Shown piece by piece: positions 36,054 to 45,181 of a DNA stretch of 64,000 nt. The notes below the pieces were generated by a model, which did not search any database, had not been told where the DNA came from, and saw only the letters and a program-made list of their open reading frames with translations. Source of the stretch: Flavobacterium tiangeerense (GTDB lineage: Bacteria; Bacteroidota; Bacteroidia; Flavobacteriales; Flavobacteriaceae); contig NZ_VLKO01000007.1 in NCBI RefSeq assembly GCF_007830355.1, forward strand, positions 209,412-273,411. Reading direction: 5' to 3'. A program made the translations under genes and the position numbers. Numbering within the stretch: the first letter of the stretch is position 1; each line of letters starts with the position of its first letter.

Positions 36054-38012
36054 TTATTGCATAGATACAATAATAAACTCACTTCTTCTATTGGCTTGGT
36101 GTTGCTCCTCTGTACAGTTTGATTTGTTCGTAGGTTCACATCCACAATCGTTTACAAGTTGTGATTCACCGTATCCTTTAGCGGTTAATCTACTAGCAGC
36201 TATACCGTTTTTTACCAACCATGCCTTAGTTGATTTAGCTCTTCTGTCAGATAGTGCCTGGTTGTATGCTGCGGTTTGTCTGCAATCTGTATGGGATCTA
36301 ATGTCGATGGTCATCTTTGGGTATTGTTGCATCACTGCTAATACTTTTTCAAGCTCAAAAGCCGCATCCTTACGAATAAATGACTTGTCTAAATCAAAAT
36401 AAAGCATTGGAATATCCAAGGTCTTAGCTAAATCTGTACCCACATCAACAACTTTTTTTCGAGGCTCTAAGGCCAATGGGCCTTGCGTTACTCCAGATAC
36501 TTTTGCTATTACAATTTTATTCTCTTTGGTTTCATACTCTGGCTTTTCTCCACGTAAATAATACGCCTTACCACATTCTACCTCAAAGCTGTAGGCTCCT
36601 GATAATGGAGTGGTAATTTCTTGGATCAAATTAAAATTCGCGTCAAACAAACTTACCTTAGCATTGGACAAGACTAAACCTGTATCTTGATCCTTGATGA
36701 CTCCTTGAAGTACTTGATTACAAACAGGAACAGGAAATTTATTGAATCTATAAATATCATCCGATCCTAATCCTCCCTCTCTATTGGAAGTCACAAATCC
36801 TTTTTTATTCTCTGCATCTATCACAAATGAAAAATCATCTTGGGTACTGTTTATAGGTGTTCCTAAGTTTTTTATAGTACTGCCGGGAGTTGTTGACGAC
36901 AAATCCATCACAAACACATCTAAACCTCCAAGTCCAGGATGTCCATCACTGGCAAAATACATCTTGTTATCTGGTGAGATATACGGAAAGGTTTCTCGTG
37001 ACTCTGTGTTAATAGGCAATCCTAGATTCTCTGGTGTCCCGTAAGTATCATTAGCATTGATGCTTACTTTAAAAAGATCTGATAATCCCTTGGTACCGGG
37101 CATGTCTGATGCAAAATACAAGGTTTTCTCATCTACACTCAGCGCTGGATGCGCTACACTATATTCGTTACTATTAAAAGGTAGCTCTTGTACATTGACC
37201 CATTTTCCGTTTTCGTTTGTGGCCTTGTAAAGTTTTAATAATATAACTCGTCTGCTGTCTTTTTGCTTTTTCCCGTTGAGATAATTATTACGCGTGAAGT
37301 ACATCGTTTGGCCATCTTTGGTAAAAACGGGAGTTGACTCATGAAATCTACTGTTGATGTTTTTATTGAATACCTCTGGCTTGCCCGCACTACCATCTGT
37401 ACTGATCTGGGAACTGTACAAGTTGGTAAAAGATTCATTGTTCCACTTGAACACTTTCTTTGCTACTCCACCTGTATCTCGTGCTGAGGCAAAAAGTAAG
37501 GTATTGTTGTAATAAGCACTACCGTAATCAGAATAAGGGGAGTTGATACCGGCATCAAAAATTTCATATTTTCCTGAGTTTTCCTTGATGTCATTTAAGT
37601 AATCGCGCTGACTCGCAAAGAGTTTCCCGCGCTGGTCTGTGGCTGATTTTGCTATGAATTGCTCTAACATTTTATCGGCCTTAGCATAATTCCCTACGGC
37701 TTTTAATGATTGAGAATATCTGTAATAGTACTCTGGCTCTTGAGTGGGATTCATATCAAAAAGTGCAGTGTACCACTTCTCTGCCTTGATCAAATCAGCA
37801 ATAAAAAAATAGGAGTCTCCTAGCTTTTGAAACATTTTCTCGTCCTTATACCCTTTATCTGCTACTTTCTCATAAGTAGCTATAGCATCAACGTAAGAAT
37901 AATTTTCGAAGTTTTTATCTGCGGTTGCCACTCCTTTTTTTTGTGTATACCCCATTACTGTTGATACTAAAAAAAATACACAGCATCCGAAATGTTTGGC
38001 GCTTAATTTCAT
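36054..38012 (-). CDS. OmpA-family protein with TPR and PD40 repeats (T9SS/gliding-associated type)
   Basis: The 652-residue secreted protein has a signal peptide (about 1-24) and helical TPR-like repeats (about 30-130; YSYVDAIATYEKVADKGYKDE). PD40/WD40-like blades follow (about 160-420; DEKTLYFASDMPG, DNKMYFASDGHPGLGG), then a CarbopepD-like domain (about 430-500) and a C-terminal OmpA peptidoglycan-binding domain (about 530-652; IDIRSHTDCRQ, LSDRRAKSTKAWLV, NRRSEFIIV). Such proteins anchor PorP/SprF partners to peptidoglycan next to T9SS. It lies 14 bp downstream of the PorP/SprF gene in a minus-strand operon. Its original adhesin partner is broken (see 38996-39670). Confidence 0.93.
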   Translation of the reverse strand: MKLSAKHFGCCVFFLVSTVMGYTQKKGVATADKNFENYSYVDAIATYEKVADKGYKDEKMFQKLGDSYFFIADLIKAEKWYTALFDMNPTQEPEYYYRYSQSLKAVGNYAKADKMLEQFIAKSATDQRGKLFASQRDYLNDIKENSGKYEIFDAGINSPYSDYGSAYYNNTLLFASARDTGGVAKKVFKWNNESFTNLYSSQISTDGSAGKPEVFNKNINSRFHESTPVFTKDGQTMYFTRNNYLNGKKQKDSRRVILLKLYKATNENGKWVNVQELPFNSNEYSVAHPALSVDEKTLYFASDMPGTKGLSDLFKVSINANDTYGTPENLGLPINTESRETFPYISPDNKMYFASDGHPGLGGLDVFVMDLSSTTPGSTIKNLGTPINSTQDDFSFVIDAENKKGFVTSNREGGLGSDDIYRFNKFPVPVCNQVLQGVIKDQDTGLVLSNAKVSLFDANFNLIQEITTPLSGAYSFEVECGKAYYLRGEKPEYETKENKIVIAKVSGVTQGPLALEPRKKVVDVGTDLAKTLDIPMLYFDLDKSFIRKDAAFELEKVLAVMQQYPKMTIDIRSHTDCRQTAAYNQALSDRRAKSTKAWLVKNGIAASRLTAKGYGESQLVNDCGCEPTNKSNCTEEQHQANRRSEFIIVSMQ

Positions 38013-38026
38013 AACATTATATTAAA

Positions 38027-38956
38027 TTAAAAGAATCTAGGTGATGTAATTCTATTATAACTGTTGAATATTTCGTAACGAAGAAATATTTCATGTGATC
38101 CAGAATTGTAATTAGCCAATCGTGTGGTTTCCATATCGTATGCATACCCAATAAACCAAGAATCTGATACCTGAAAGCCTACCATGGCACTCAATGCAGC
38201 ACTCCAGCGGTAGGCAGCTCCTACTGTAAACTTGTCATTAAACAAGAAGTTAGCCGATAAATCTACCTGTAAGGGCGCACCTTGAACCAACTTAGTCATC
38301 ATGGCGGGTTTGAACTTTAAATTATAATCTAAATCAAATACGTGACCTGCTGTTAAGTAATAGTTTACGCGCTCTCGTGCAATATAGGAATTGGCTCCTA
38401 CTCCTGCATATTTATCAAAATGCTGGGTCTCAAGTAAATTAGGCACAGAAAGCCCGATATAGCTTTTATCAGAATACAAATAAAGACCCACTCCAATATT
38501 AGGTGAAAACTTATTGTCTATGTTGTTCTCAAAACTATAATCATTAGGATCATACTGATTCAATTTATCAAAATTGACATTCAAAAGATTTGCTGAGGCT
38601 TTCAATCCAAAGGAGAGTTTGAAGTCTTCTGAGGTATTGATGTAGTATGAAAAATCAACTGCTAGATTGCTCTCATCAGATGGCCCTATCCTATCATTTA
38701 TGATCGACACTCCTAAACCTACTTTAGTATCATTGATAGGAGTATTAATAGAGGCAGTATTCGTTACTGGTGCCCCATCTAGCCCTACCCACTGGGTGCG
38801 GTGTAGGGCAAAGATGTTCATGGACTGACGCGAACCTGCATAGGCTGGATTTATATTGATCGAATTGTACATGTACTGTGTAAACTGAGCATCTTGCTGG
38901 GCATTTACTATACCCGAGAGTAAGAGTACCATTACTACTACTAATTTTGTCTTCAT
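38027..38956 (-). CDS. PorP/SprF-family T9SS-associated outer-membrane protein
   Basis: From the ATG at 38956 there are 309 residues: a signal peptide (MKTKLVVVMVLLLSGIVNAQ), then the family hallmark QDAQFTQYMYNSININPAYAGSR and a beta-barrel with strands such as VGAAYRWSAALSAMVGFQV. SprF-like proteins are needed to export and anchor specific large type-B T9SS cargo such as SprB adhesins. Its cargo gene would be the one upstream, which here is a truncated remnant. The longer frame to 38995 abuts that remnant's stop and is not signal-like, so the ATG is preferred. Confidence 0.93.
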   Translation of the reverse strand: MKTKLVVVMVLLLSGIVNAQQDAQFTQYMYNSININPAYAGSRQSMNIFALHRTQWVGLDGAPVTNTASINTPINDTKVGLGVSIINDRIGPSDESNLAVDFSYYINTSEDFKLSFGLKASANLLNVNFDKLNQYDPNDYSFENNIDNKFSPNIGVGLYLYSDKSYIGLSVPNLLETQHFDKYAGVGANSYIARERVNYYLTAGHVFDLDYNLKFKPAMMTKLVQGAPLQVDLSANFLFNDKFTVGAAYRWSAALSAMVGFQVSDSWFIGYAYDMETTRLANYNSGSHEIFLRYEIFNSYNRITSPRFF

Positions 38957-38995
38957 ATTGCTTCCATTTTTAAACTTATGAGCTTTATTTATCAA

Positions 38996-39670
38996 TTATC
39001 GGTTAATATATAAGTATCCTGCTTTCTCAAAACTAGTGGCTGCACTGTCCTTATATCTCAAGATGTAATAATACGTTCCTTCTGGTAACTCTTCGGATTG
39101 TTTGATGGTTACTCTTCCTTCTGAAACGCCTCTAAAGGCTCTATCATCATTGTTGTATCCTGTTCTTTCAAATACTAAAACTCCCCAACGGTTGTATATC
39201 TCTACCGTATTGTCGCTGTAACATTCAAGTCCTCTAATGAGGAACACTTTGTTGTCTCCATTTCCATTTGGCGCTACTGCATTAAACACTTCGATCACGC
39301 ATCCTTGAATAGCAAGTACAGTTGGTCTATCACTTAAAGCGCTAGAATCATCCGATAAATCACTTACTACTACTCCTAGAGGGGTAACTCCTGTTGCAGT
39401 TGCTTGGTTGGTTACGCTTCCTAAGTTGATGTCGGCTTGTTTCAAGCGATATACTCCTTGATAGGCTGTATTGTTTGTCACTCCTACTGTCAATAAAGGT
39501 ATGCTATTACCCGATAGTATCAAACCTGGTAAAACATCGGTAACCGTTACATTGTTTAATGGCGTGTTTCCTGTATTGCTTACCGCAAAACTGTAGGTAA
39601 TAGTCTCTCCTGCCTGTGCAAAACCATCTCCATTTTCGTCATTGAATACGGCTGTTTTAACAATGTATAT
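38996..39670 (-). pseudogene. 5'-truncated remnant of a large T9SS adhesin (DUF11-type repeat plus gliding-motility C-terminal domain)
   Basis: Reading the minus strand, the frame is open from just after a TGA (39671-39673) to the stop at 38996: 224 codons with no ATG start. The first ~85 residues read as the end of a DUF11-like repeat (FNDENGDGFAQAGETITYSF, then NTPLNNVTVTDVLPG). The last ~110 are a CHU_C/gliding-motility C-terminal type-B sorting domain (FNAVAPNGNGDN, VEIYNRWGVLVFE, GTYYYILRYKD). Intact relatives are giant repeat proteins of thousands of residues. The 5' part is gone and the upstream DNA is AT-rich non-coding, so the gene was probably truncated by deletion or recombination. 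A start at a TTG (39523) would give 175 residues with no signal peptide, unlikely to be functional. Confidence 0.85.
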
Positions 39671-40318
39671 TCAAATTTTGAGAGTAATTTTTAATTATAA
39701 AAAAATGATAATAATTTTTTGATATAGAAAACAATCATGAGTTTAATTTCAATCATCAATAAAGCTGCGAATGTCCTAAAAAACATAACTAGATATCAAT
39801 TACTTCTCTTTGTATTTTATATTTACGTTAAAATCTTGTTACCGATTTTATTTAAAACTGTAAAACTAAAATATATTTTAAAATTTAACTAATCAGATGA
39901 TAAAAAGTAGATTAAAAGCAATTCTAATAGATAATCAACACTGATCAATAAAAAATACAGCTCAAAATACTAGAATTATTATAAAAAACACCATAAACAT
40001 GAAGCATAACTATTCAAATGAAAATAATTCTATATTCTTGAAAAAAAGCATAAAAACTTTTATTAAACTAAAATATTATTTCAAATTGATGAAAATCGCA
40101 AAAGTTTCGATGAAAAAAACTGTATACGAAAGCCAAATTCTTAAATATAAATGCTAATAACAATCTAAAAAACTAAGGTGAAATTGTTTTAAACAATAGA
40201 GATTCCAAATTTGTAGAATTATATTTTATCATTACTTAACAAATAAATAGAAATTAAAATTGATCAAAAAAAAGACCGTCTTTAAAGACAGTCCAAGATA
40301 TACCGGTAATAAATAATT
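39671..40318. other. AT-rich gene-free stretch upstream of the truncated adhesin
   Basis: About 650 bp of AT-rich DNA shows no convincing gene. One 51-codon frame (39737-39892, +) starts MSLISIINKAANVLKN and has a hydrophobic middle (YQLLLFVFYIYVKILL), but chance is a fair explanation. The stretch also contains a minus-strand terminator at 40266-40293. Confidence 0.5.
40266..40293 (-). terminator. Minus-strand rho-independent terminator
   Basis: On the minus strand GACTGTC, loop TTTAAA, GACGGTC (one G-T pair) is followed by eight T. It lies 25 bp past the stop of the 40319-40456 remnant frame and about 310 bp past the NDH-2 gene. Confidence 0.7.
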
Positions 40319-40456
40319 TTAAACACTGCCTTCAACCCAACAACTAGTGCCATTACTAGTATTCAGACTAGTAAATTTTCTAAATTTGTCCGCTAAATAT
40401 TCTACTAAATTATCATCAATAGAAGCCACAAAATTTGAGTCTAATGAATAGCTTTT
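40319..40456 (-). pseudogene. Possible C-terminal remnant of an unknown gene
   Basis: A 45-codon frame without a start codon reads as a normal-looking protein end: DSNFVASIDDNLVEYLADKF, then a Ser/Thr/Asn-rich end with CWVEGSV and a stop. A terminator follows directly, as expected for a true 3' end. It is bounded upstream by a TAG. I do not recognise the family. Confidence 0.35.
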
Positions 40457-40562
40457 CTATTCGAATTCAAAAAAAATTTGCCTACAGAATCTCGCAAAAC
40501 AAGGTCTAGACTTGCTTACCAATATAGCCAAACAAGTACAAGATATAAAAACCCATTTTTGA
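40452..40562 (+). pseudogene. Possible C-terminal remnant of a helical protein
   Basis: A 36-codon frame with no start ends in an amphipathic helix-like peptide (LQNLAKQGLDLLTNIAKQVQ, then DIKTHF, stop). It is divergent from the neighbouring minus-strand remnant. It may be a chance frame in decayed DNA. Confidence 0.25.
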
Positions 40563-40603
40563 ATTTTTAAATTATTATAGATATTTTGAAGTCAAAAATG
40601 AGC

Positions 40604-41908
40604 CTACACCTCGTCACTAGTAAACGTAGTAAAGCTTTTCTTTTTATACGGTCTAATAATGAGCCTTCCCTCACGATCAAAACGAATGTAATTGTACACC
40701 CAATTTAGGAATACAACGGCTTTGTTCTTGAAACCAATGAGCGAAAACAAATGGACAAACATCCAAACAAACCATGCAAAGACACCATTAAAATGATATT
40801 TAGGCAAATCGACCACCGCTTTATTCCTGCCAATGGTAGCCATAGAACCTTTGTCATTGTATTCAAATGCTTCCAAGGGTTCCTTTTTAAGTAATTGTAT
40901 TAAATTAGTACCTAATACTTCACCTTGCTGCAAAGCAGGTTGAGCCATCATGGGATGCCCTTCTGGATAGGCAACTGATACCATGGAAGCAATATCGCCA
41001 ATAGCAAATATATTTTGGTAGCCATGAACCTGACTGTATTCATTGACTTTTATACGCGCTACTTTTTCAACCAATGATTTTCCATCTAAACCGGCAACTA
41101 ATGCACCTTGAACACCAGCGGTCCATATTACGGTAGCGGTATCAAAAGTCAAATCAGAATTGGTTGTAATGGTACGTCCATCATAATTGGTCACACGAAC
41201 GTTTTTCCAAATTTTAACACCTAAACTTGTTAGAAATTTCTCAGCAGCTTGCGATGATGCTTCGCTCATGGTATTTAAAATTCGATCACCGCTTTGAATT
41301 AAATTTATTTCCATTTTAGCAATATCCAAATCCGGATAATCTTTTTGGAGAATGGCTTTTTTCATTTCGGCAAGAGCACCAGCAAGCTCTACTCCTGTTG
41401 GCCCTCCTCCTACCAAAACAAAATTGATGAGACTGTTTTGTTCCGAAACATCTTTAGTAAGCACCGCTTGTTCAAAATTCTCTAAGATGAGACTTCTAAT
41501 ATTGAGTGACTGCGGTATGGTTTTCATGGCCATACTGTTGCGTTCTATTTCTTTATTTCCAAAATAATTCGTTTTGGAACCCGTAGCAATAACCAGATAA
41601 TCATAGTTTAACTCCCCAATTTCGGCAATTACTTTTTGATTTTTAGTGTCAATTTCCTGAACATTGGTCAATCTAAAATAAAAATCATCATATTCCTGAA
41701 TCACTTTTCGAATGGGGTAAGCAATAGATCCTGCCTCTAATCCGCCAGTAGCCACTTGATACAGTAAGGGCTGAAACGTATGATAATTGTGCTTGTCCAG
41801 TAATACTACTTGCACTTTTTTATTCTTTAATTTTTTTGCCAAGGCTATTCCCGCAAATCCGCCACCTATGATGACCACTCTGGGTAAGGATGAATGTGGT
41901 ATGTTCAT
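40604..41908 (-). CDS. ndh: Type II NADH dehydrogenase (NDH-2)
   Basis: The 434-codon protein is a single-subunit, non-proton-pumping NADH:quinone oxidoreductase. It has two Rossmann dinucleotide sites, VVIIGGGFAGIALAKKL for FAD near the N-terminus and FVLVGGGPTGVELAGALAE for NADH near residue 170. NDH-2 features are QPLLYQVATGGLEAGSIAYPIR and AIGDIASMVS. The C-terminus holds amphipathic or hydrophobic segments (VFAWFVWMFVHLFSLIGFKNK) that anchor it to the inner membrane face. The ATG at 41908 is preferred; the extension to 41935 overlaps the promoter box at 41933-41940. Confidence 0.93.
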   Translation of the reverse strand: MNIPHSSLPRVVIIGGGFAGIALAKKLKNKKVQVVLLDKHNYHTFQPLLYQVATGGLEAGSIAYPIRKVIQEYDDFYFRLTNVQEIDTKNQKVIAEIGELNYDYLVIATGSKTNYFGNKEIERNSMAMKTIPQSLNIRSLILENFEQAVLTKDVSEQNSLINFVLVGGGPTGVELAGALAEMKKAILQKDYPDLDIAKMEINLIQSGDRILNTMSEASSQAAEKFLTSLGVKIWKNVRVTNYDGRTITTNSDLTFDTATVIWTAGVQGALVAGLDGKSLVEKVARIKVNEYSQVHGYQNIFAIGDIASMVSVAYPEGHPMMAQPALQQGEVLGTNLIQLLKKEPLEAFEYNDKGSMATIGRNKAVVDLPKYHFNGVFAWFVWMFVHLFSLIGFKNKAVVFLNWVYNYIRFDREGRLIIRPYKKKSFTTFTSDEV

Positions 41909-41932
41909 TGTAATGTATTGACTGTTTGATTT

Positions 41933-41964
41933 CAAATATACAAAGATATTTTAGAGTACCTCAA
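41933..41964 (-). promoter_or_regulatory. Bacteroidetes-type promoter of ndh
   Basis: On the minus strand TTG (41962-41964), a 21-nt spacer and TATATTTG (41933-41940) match the consensus. A second possible -7 box (TATCTTTG) lies at 41941-41948. Confidence 0.55.
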
Positions 41965-42223
41965 CCTCTAGTAAATTGTCAAGTACAATTGTTCGCAAAA
42001 ATTTCTTTCCACAAAAAGAGTTTCTTTACCAAGGTTTTTAATAACGACAAACTATTTTAATTTTAGAATATAACTGTATGACCAAGCAATAATTAAGTTT
42101 AGATCAATTAGCATTCTCAAAAACAATTCCTATTGAAACAGCCACTTCCTAAACTTAGGAGACAACAATACCAATCTAATTAAAGAATATTACTTCATTA
42201 AGCCATAGGATTGCATTAAACAA
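41965..42223. other. Intergenic region between divergent ndh and ABC-F genes
   Basis: AT-rich DNA between two outward-facing promoters. I see no ORF, repeat or structured RNA here. Confidence 0.5.
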
Positions 42224-42255
42224 TTGGTAAATGGGCATTTAAAAATGTACTTTTG
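42224..42255 (+). promoter_or_regulatory. Bacteroidetes-type promoter of the ABC-F gene
   Basis: TTG (42224-42226), a 21-nt spacer and TACTTTTG (42248-42255) match the consensus. The -7 box contains the TTG at 42253 from which the frame is open, so translation must begin downstream. Confidence 0.6.
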
Positions 42256-42270
42256 CAAAAAAATACACTT

Positions 42271-44133
42271 GTGAATTACCTTTCAGTAGAAAACATATCG
42301 AAATCATTTGGAGAAAGAACCTTGTTTAAAGACATTTCTTTCGGGATAAATAAAGACCAAAAAATAGCTTTCATTGCCAAAAACGGTTCTGGAAAAACCA
42401 CTATTATGAGCATTATCAATGGTCTTGAAGAAGCAGATTCTGGCCAAGTTGTGCTTAGAAAAGGGATCAAAATGGCGTTTTTGTCCCAAAACAATAATTT
42501 GCAAGACGAATTGACAATTGAAGAAAGCATTTTTGCTTCTGATAATGAAACTTTAAAAGTTATTGAAGCCTACGAAAAAGCATTGGAAAACCCCGAAGAC
42601 GAAGAGGCATACCAAAAAGCTTTTGATGGTATGGATCAGCATAATGCTTGGGATTTTGAAACACAATACAAGCAAATTTTGTTTAAATTGAAATTAGAAA
42701 ATTTCAAGCTTAAAGTAAAAAACCTTTCGGGTGGACAAAAAAAGCGTCTATCACTGGCCATCATTTTGATTAATCGTCCTGATTTGTTAATTCTTGATGA
42801 ACCTACGAATCACTTGGATTTAGAAATGATTGAATGGCTCGAAAGTTACTTTGCCAAAGAAAATATTACCCTTTTCATGGTGACACACGACCGTTTTTTC
42901 TTAGAGCGTGTGTGTAATGAAATCATAGAATTAGACAACGGGAAATTATACCAATACAAAGGAAATTACTCGTATTATTTAGAGAAAAAAGAGGAACGCA
43001 TTGCCTCTGAAAATTCAAGTGTTGATAAGGCACAGAATCTTTTTGTAAAAGAATTAGAATGGATGCGCCGTCAGCCAAAAGCGAGAACAACCAAATCAAA
43101 ATCGCGTCAGGATGATTTTTATGAAATCAAGGAAAAAGCACAAAGCAGACGCCGTGAAAACAAAGTAGAACTTGAAATTAACATGGAACGCATGGGAAGC
43201 AAGATCATTGAGCTTCACAAAATTTCTAAAAAATTCAAGGACCATGTGATTATGGACAACTTTAGTTTTGATTTTCAACGTGGGGAACGAATTGGTATCA
43301 TTGGTAAAAACGGAACAGGAAAGTCGACTTTCTTGAATTTGTTGACCGGTACTTTGCCTCTTGATGGCGGAAAAGTAGTGGTAGGTGAAACCATAAAAGT
43401 AGGGTACTATACGCAAAGCGGAATCAACCCAAAACCGGGACAGCGCGTTATAGATGTCATTAAGGAATACGGAGAATTTATTCCGTTGATGAAAGGAAAA
43501 TTGATTTCGGCATCACAGTTGTTAGAACGATTCTTATTTGATGCCAAAAAACAATATGACTTTGTAGACCGATTGAGCGGTGGTGAGTTGAAACGTTTGT
43601 ATCTGTGTACCGTTTTGATTCAGAATCCAAACTTCTTGATTCTGGATGAGCCTACCAATGATTTGGATATTGTAACACTTAATGTATTAGAGAGTTTTTT
43701 ACTAGATTATCCAGGATGTCTTTTAGTGGTTTCTCACGATAGATACTTTATGGACAAAATTGTGGATCATTTATTCATTTTTAGAGGGAACGGTGTTGTG
43801 GAAGATTTTCCAGGAAACTACTCTGATTTTAGAGCCTATGAAGACAGTGCTGATGTTGCTCAAAAAGAGGAAAACAAAGCCGAAAAGAAAGACTGGAAAC
43901 AAAACAATCCAACTGGAAATTTAACTTTTAATGAGCAAAAAGAATTCCAGAAAATAGAACGAGAAATCAAAGATTTAGAGATTCAAAAAGTAGCTATTGA
44001 GCAACTTTTTTCGGATGGAAAAATTACTGATGCTGATATTGAGAAAAAAGGAAATGAATTGCAAAACCTCATCCAAAAGATGGAACTTAAAGAAGAACGT
44101 TGGTTTGAATTAAGCGCCAAAATGGAAGGATAA
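42271..44133 (+). CDS. ABC-F family ATPase (ribosome-associated, Uup/EttA-like)
   Basis: From the GTG at 42271 the protein has 620 residues: two ABC domains without membrane segments. Module 1 has GKNGSGKTT-like Walker A (AKNGSGKTTIMS), signature LSGGQKKRLSLA and Walker B LLILDEPTNHLD. Module 2 has GKNGTGKSTFLN, LSGGELKRLYL and FLILDEPTNDLD. A charged inter-domain linker (about 230-310) and a C-terminal coiled coil (about 550-620) are visible. ABC-F proteins act on the ribosome, for example by resolving stalled complexes. The GTG start gives the conserved MNYLSVENISKSFG; the TTG start at 42253 lies in the -7 box. It ends at a terminator. Confidence 0.94.
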   Translation: MNYLSVENISKSFGERTLFKDISFGINKDQKIAFIAKNGSGKTTIMSIINGLEEADSGQVVLRKGIKMAFLSQNNNLQDELTIEESIFASDNETLKVIEAYEKALENPEDEEAYQKAFDGMDQHNAWDFETQYKQILFKLKLENFKLKVKNLSGGQKKRLSLAIILINRPDLLILDEPTNHLDLEMIEWLESYFAKENITLFMVTHDRFFLERVCNEIIELDNGKLYQYKGNYSYYLEKKEERIASENSSVDKAQNLFVKELEWMRRQPKARTTKSKSRQDDFYEIKEKAQSRRRENKVELEINMERMGSKIIELHKISKKFKDHVIMDNFSFDFQRGERIGIIGKNGTGKSTFLNLLTGTLPLDGGKVVVGETIKVGYYTQSGINPKPGQRVIDVIKEYGEFIPLMKGKLISASQLLERFLFDAKKQYDFVDRLSGGELKRLYLCTVLIQNPNFLILDEPTNDLDIVTLNVLESFLLDYPGCLLVVSHDRYFMDKIVDHLFIFRGNGVVEDFPGNYSDFRAYEDSADVAQKEENKAEKKDWKQNNPTGNLTFNEQKEFQKIEREIKDLEIQKVAIEQLFSDGKITDADIEKKGNELQNLIQKMELKEERWFELSAKMEG

Positions 44134-44188
44134 AATTAGGACTCAGTTGCATTTTGCAACTTGGAACATTATTACTATTTAGGATTAG

Positions 44189-44227
44189 ATCCTCAACTAA
44201 ATTTTGATTTTGTTGAGGATTTTTTTT
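44189..44227 (+). terminator. Rho-independent terminator after the ABC-F gene
   Basis: ATCCTCAAC and GTTGAGGAT form a 9-bp stem followed by seven T. Confidence 0.88.
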
Positions 44228-44436
44228 GCATAAAACCAATTTTTGACTGGTAAGAAAAATTACATTGAATTAAAAGCCCGATCGGTGTTTTGTAGTTTAT
44301 TTTATATATTTTTGAGAAATTTATTTTTTGATTTTTGTCAGACTAAGATACCACATTATAGAAGATTACATTGATTTCATTAGATCTAAATATAAATTAG
44401 GCATAATGCGCAAAAATTGACCATATAGAAATTTCT
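44228..44436. other. AT-rich intergenic stretch
   Basis: No gene is seen. A TATTTTTG box (44307-44314) could drive the following small ORF and secreted-protein gene, but the nearest TTG gives only a 14-nt spacer. A TTTTTGTCAGAC string (near 44334-44345) resembles the dyad half-site upstream of the cassettes at 61.8 kb. Confidence 0.35.
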
Positions 44437-44532
44437 ATGCTATGCATTTTGAATACTCAAATTGATTTACTAAATATTTTTACCTTAATAATTAGTGTAA
44501 TCGCATTAATTGCAACGCTTAGAAAATTATAA
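44437..44532 (+). CDS. 31-residue single-TM peptide (candidate)
   Basis: A short ATG-to-TAA frame starts MLCILNTQIDLL and continues as one hydrophobic helix (NIFTLIISVIALIATL) ending in RKL. The hydrophobic core with a positive tail looks like a small membrane peptide. It ends 16 bp before the 44549 gene and could be co-transcribed with it. The frame could be chance in AT-rich DNA, so confidence is low. Confidence 0.35.
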   Translation: MLCILNTQIDLLNIFTLIISVIALIATLRKL

Positions 44533-44548
44533 AAACTAAAATAAAAAA

Positions 44549-45181
44549 ATGAAAAAATTATTTATTGCCAGCATTCTTTTGTGTTCAATGTGTGCGTCAG
44601 CTCAAGATGACTATGTCATAAAAAAAGACGGGACTAAAATTCTAATAAGAAATGAAGTCTACCATCATTCTACTTTTGGAAAACTACGTTGCTACTTTTC
44701 AGACATAAAGGGTATACAGTTTGAAAAAGGAATTGAATTAGATGAAATAGAAAAATTAGTTACAGGCGACATAACTTACATACCATTTAAAGAAAGTGAA
44801 AAAAGAAATAAAGACTTAATGCTATACAAAGTTGTTGCAGAATCTGACGATAAAATATTGTTATTAGCCTTTTATCCACCTGCTATTCAACCTTCGTACG
44901 CTCCAGAATACTATTTATGGTATCAGTATAGGATAGTAGACAAGAATACTAGCACTATTGTCGAGGCTGGTATGTTTTGCGAAAGTGGGATAAGAAAAAA
45001 AATAAAAGTTCAAAAAAGTGCTATAGAAGTTGTTAAAAAGCATTTTTCAAACTGTAAAAACATCATGAGTAATTTGGCTGAGTTTGAAACAAGATTACCA
45101 AAAAAAATGGGAACTGGGTTTACAGATGCCTATATTGCAGGTTTCATGCATCAAAAAAAGCTTTTGAAATGTGAGTTATAA
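44549..45181 (+). CDS. Secreted protein of unknown function
   Basis: The 210-residue product has a clear signal peptide (MKKLFIASILLCSMCASAQ). The mature part starts DDYVIKKDGTKILIRNEVYH, which resembles short beta-rich domains found in other Bacteroidetes secreted proteins, and contains LLLAFYPPAIQPSYAPEYYL and two conserved-looking Cys (about 148 and 170). I do not recognise a family. It lies in a low-GC accessory stretch, possibly behind the small membrane peptide. Confidence 0.7.
   Translation: MKKLFIASILLCSMCASAQDDYVIKKDGTKILIRNEVYHHSTFGKLRCYFSDIKGIQFEKGIELDEIEKLVTGDITYIPFKESEKRNKDLMLYKVVAESDDKILLLAFYPPAIQPSYAPEYYLWYQYRIVDKNTSTIVEAGMFCESGIRKKIKVQKSAIEVVKKHFSNCKNIMSNLAEFETRLPKKMGTGFTDAYIAGFMHQKKLLKCEL

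Noticed and set aside
35950..36402. 150-codon frame antisense to the OmpA-domain gene
   Set aside because: Shadow of a well-conserved coding region; it also spans a bidirectional terminator.
39737..39892. 51-codon frame with a hydrophobic middle
   Set aside because: Not recognised and in decaying AT-rich DNA; chance is a sufficient explanation, so it is only mentioned in the gap entry.
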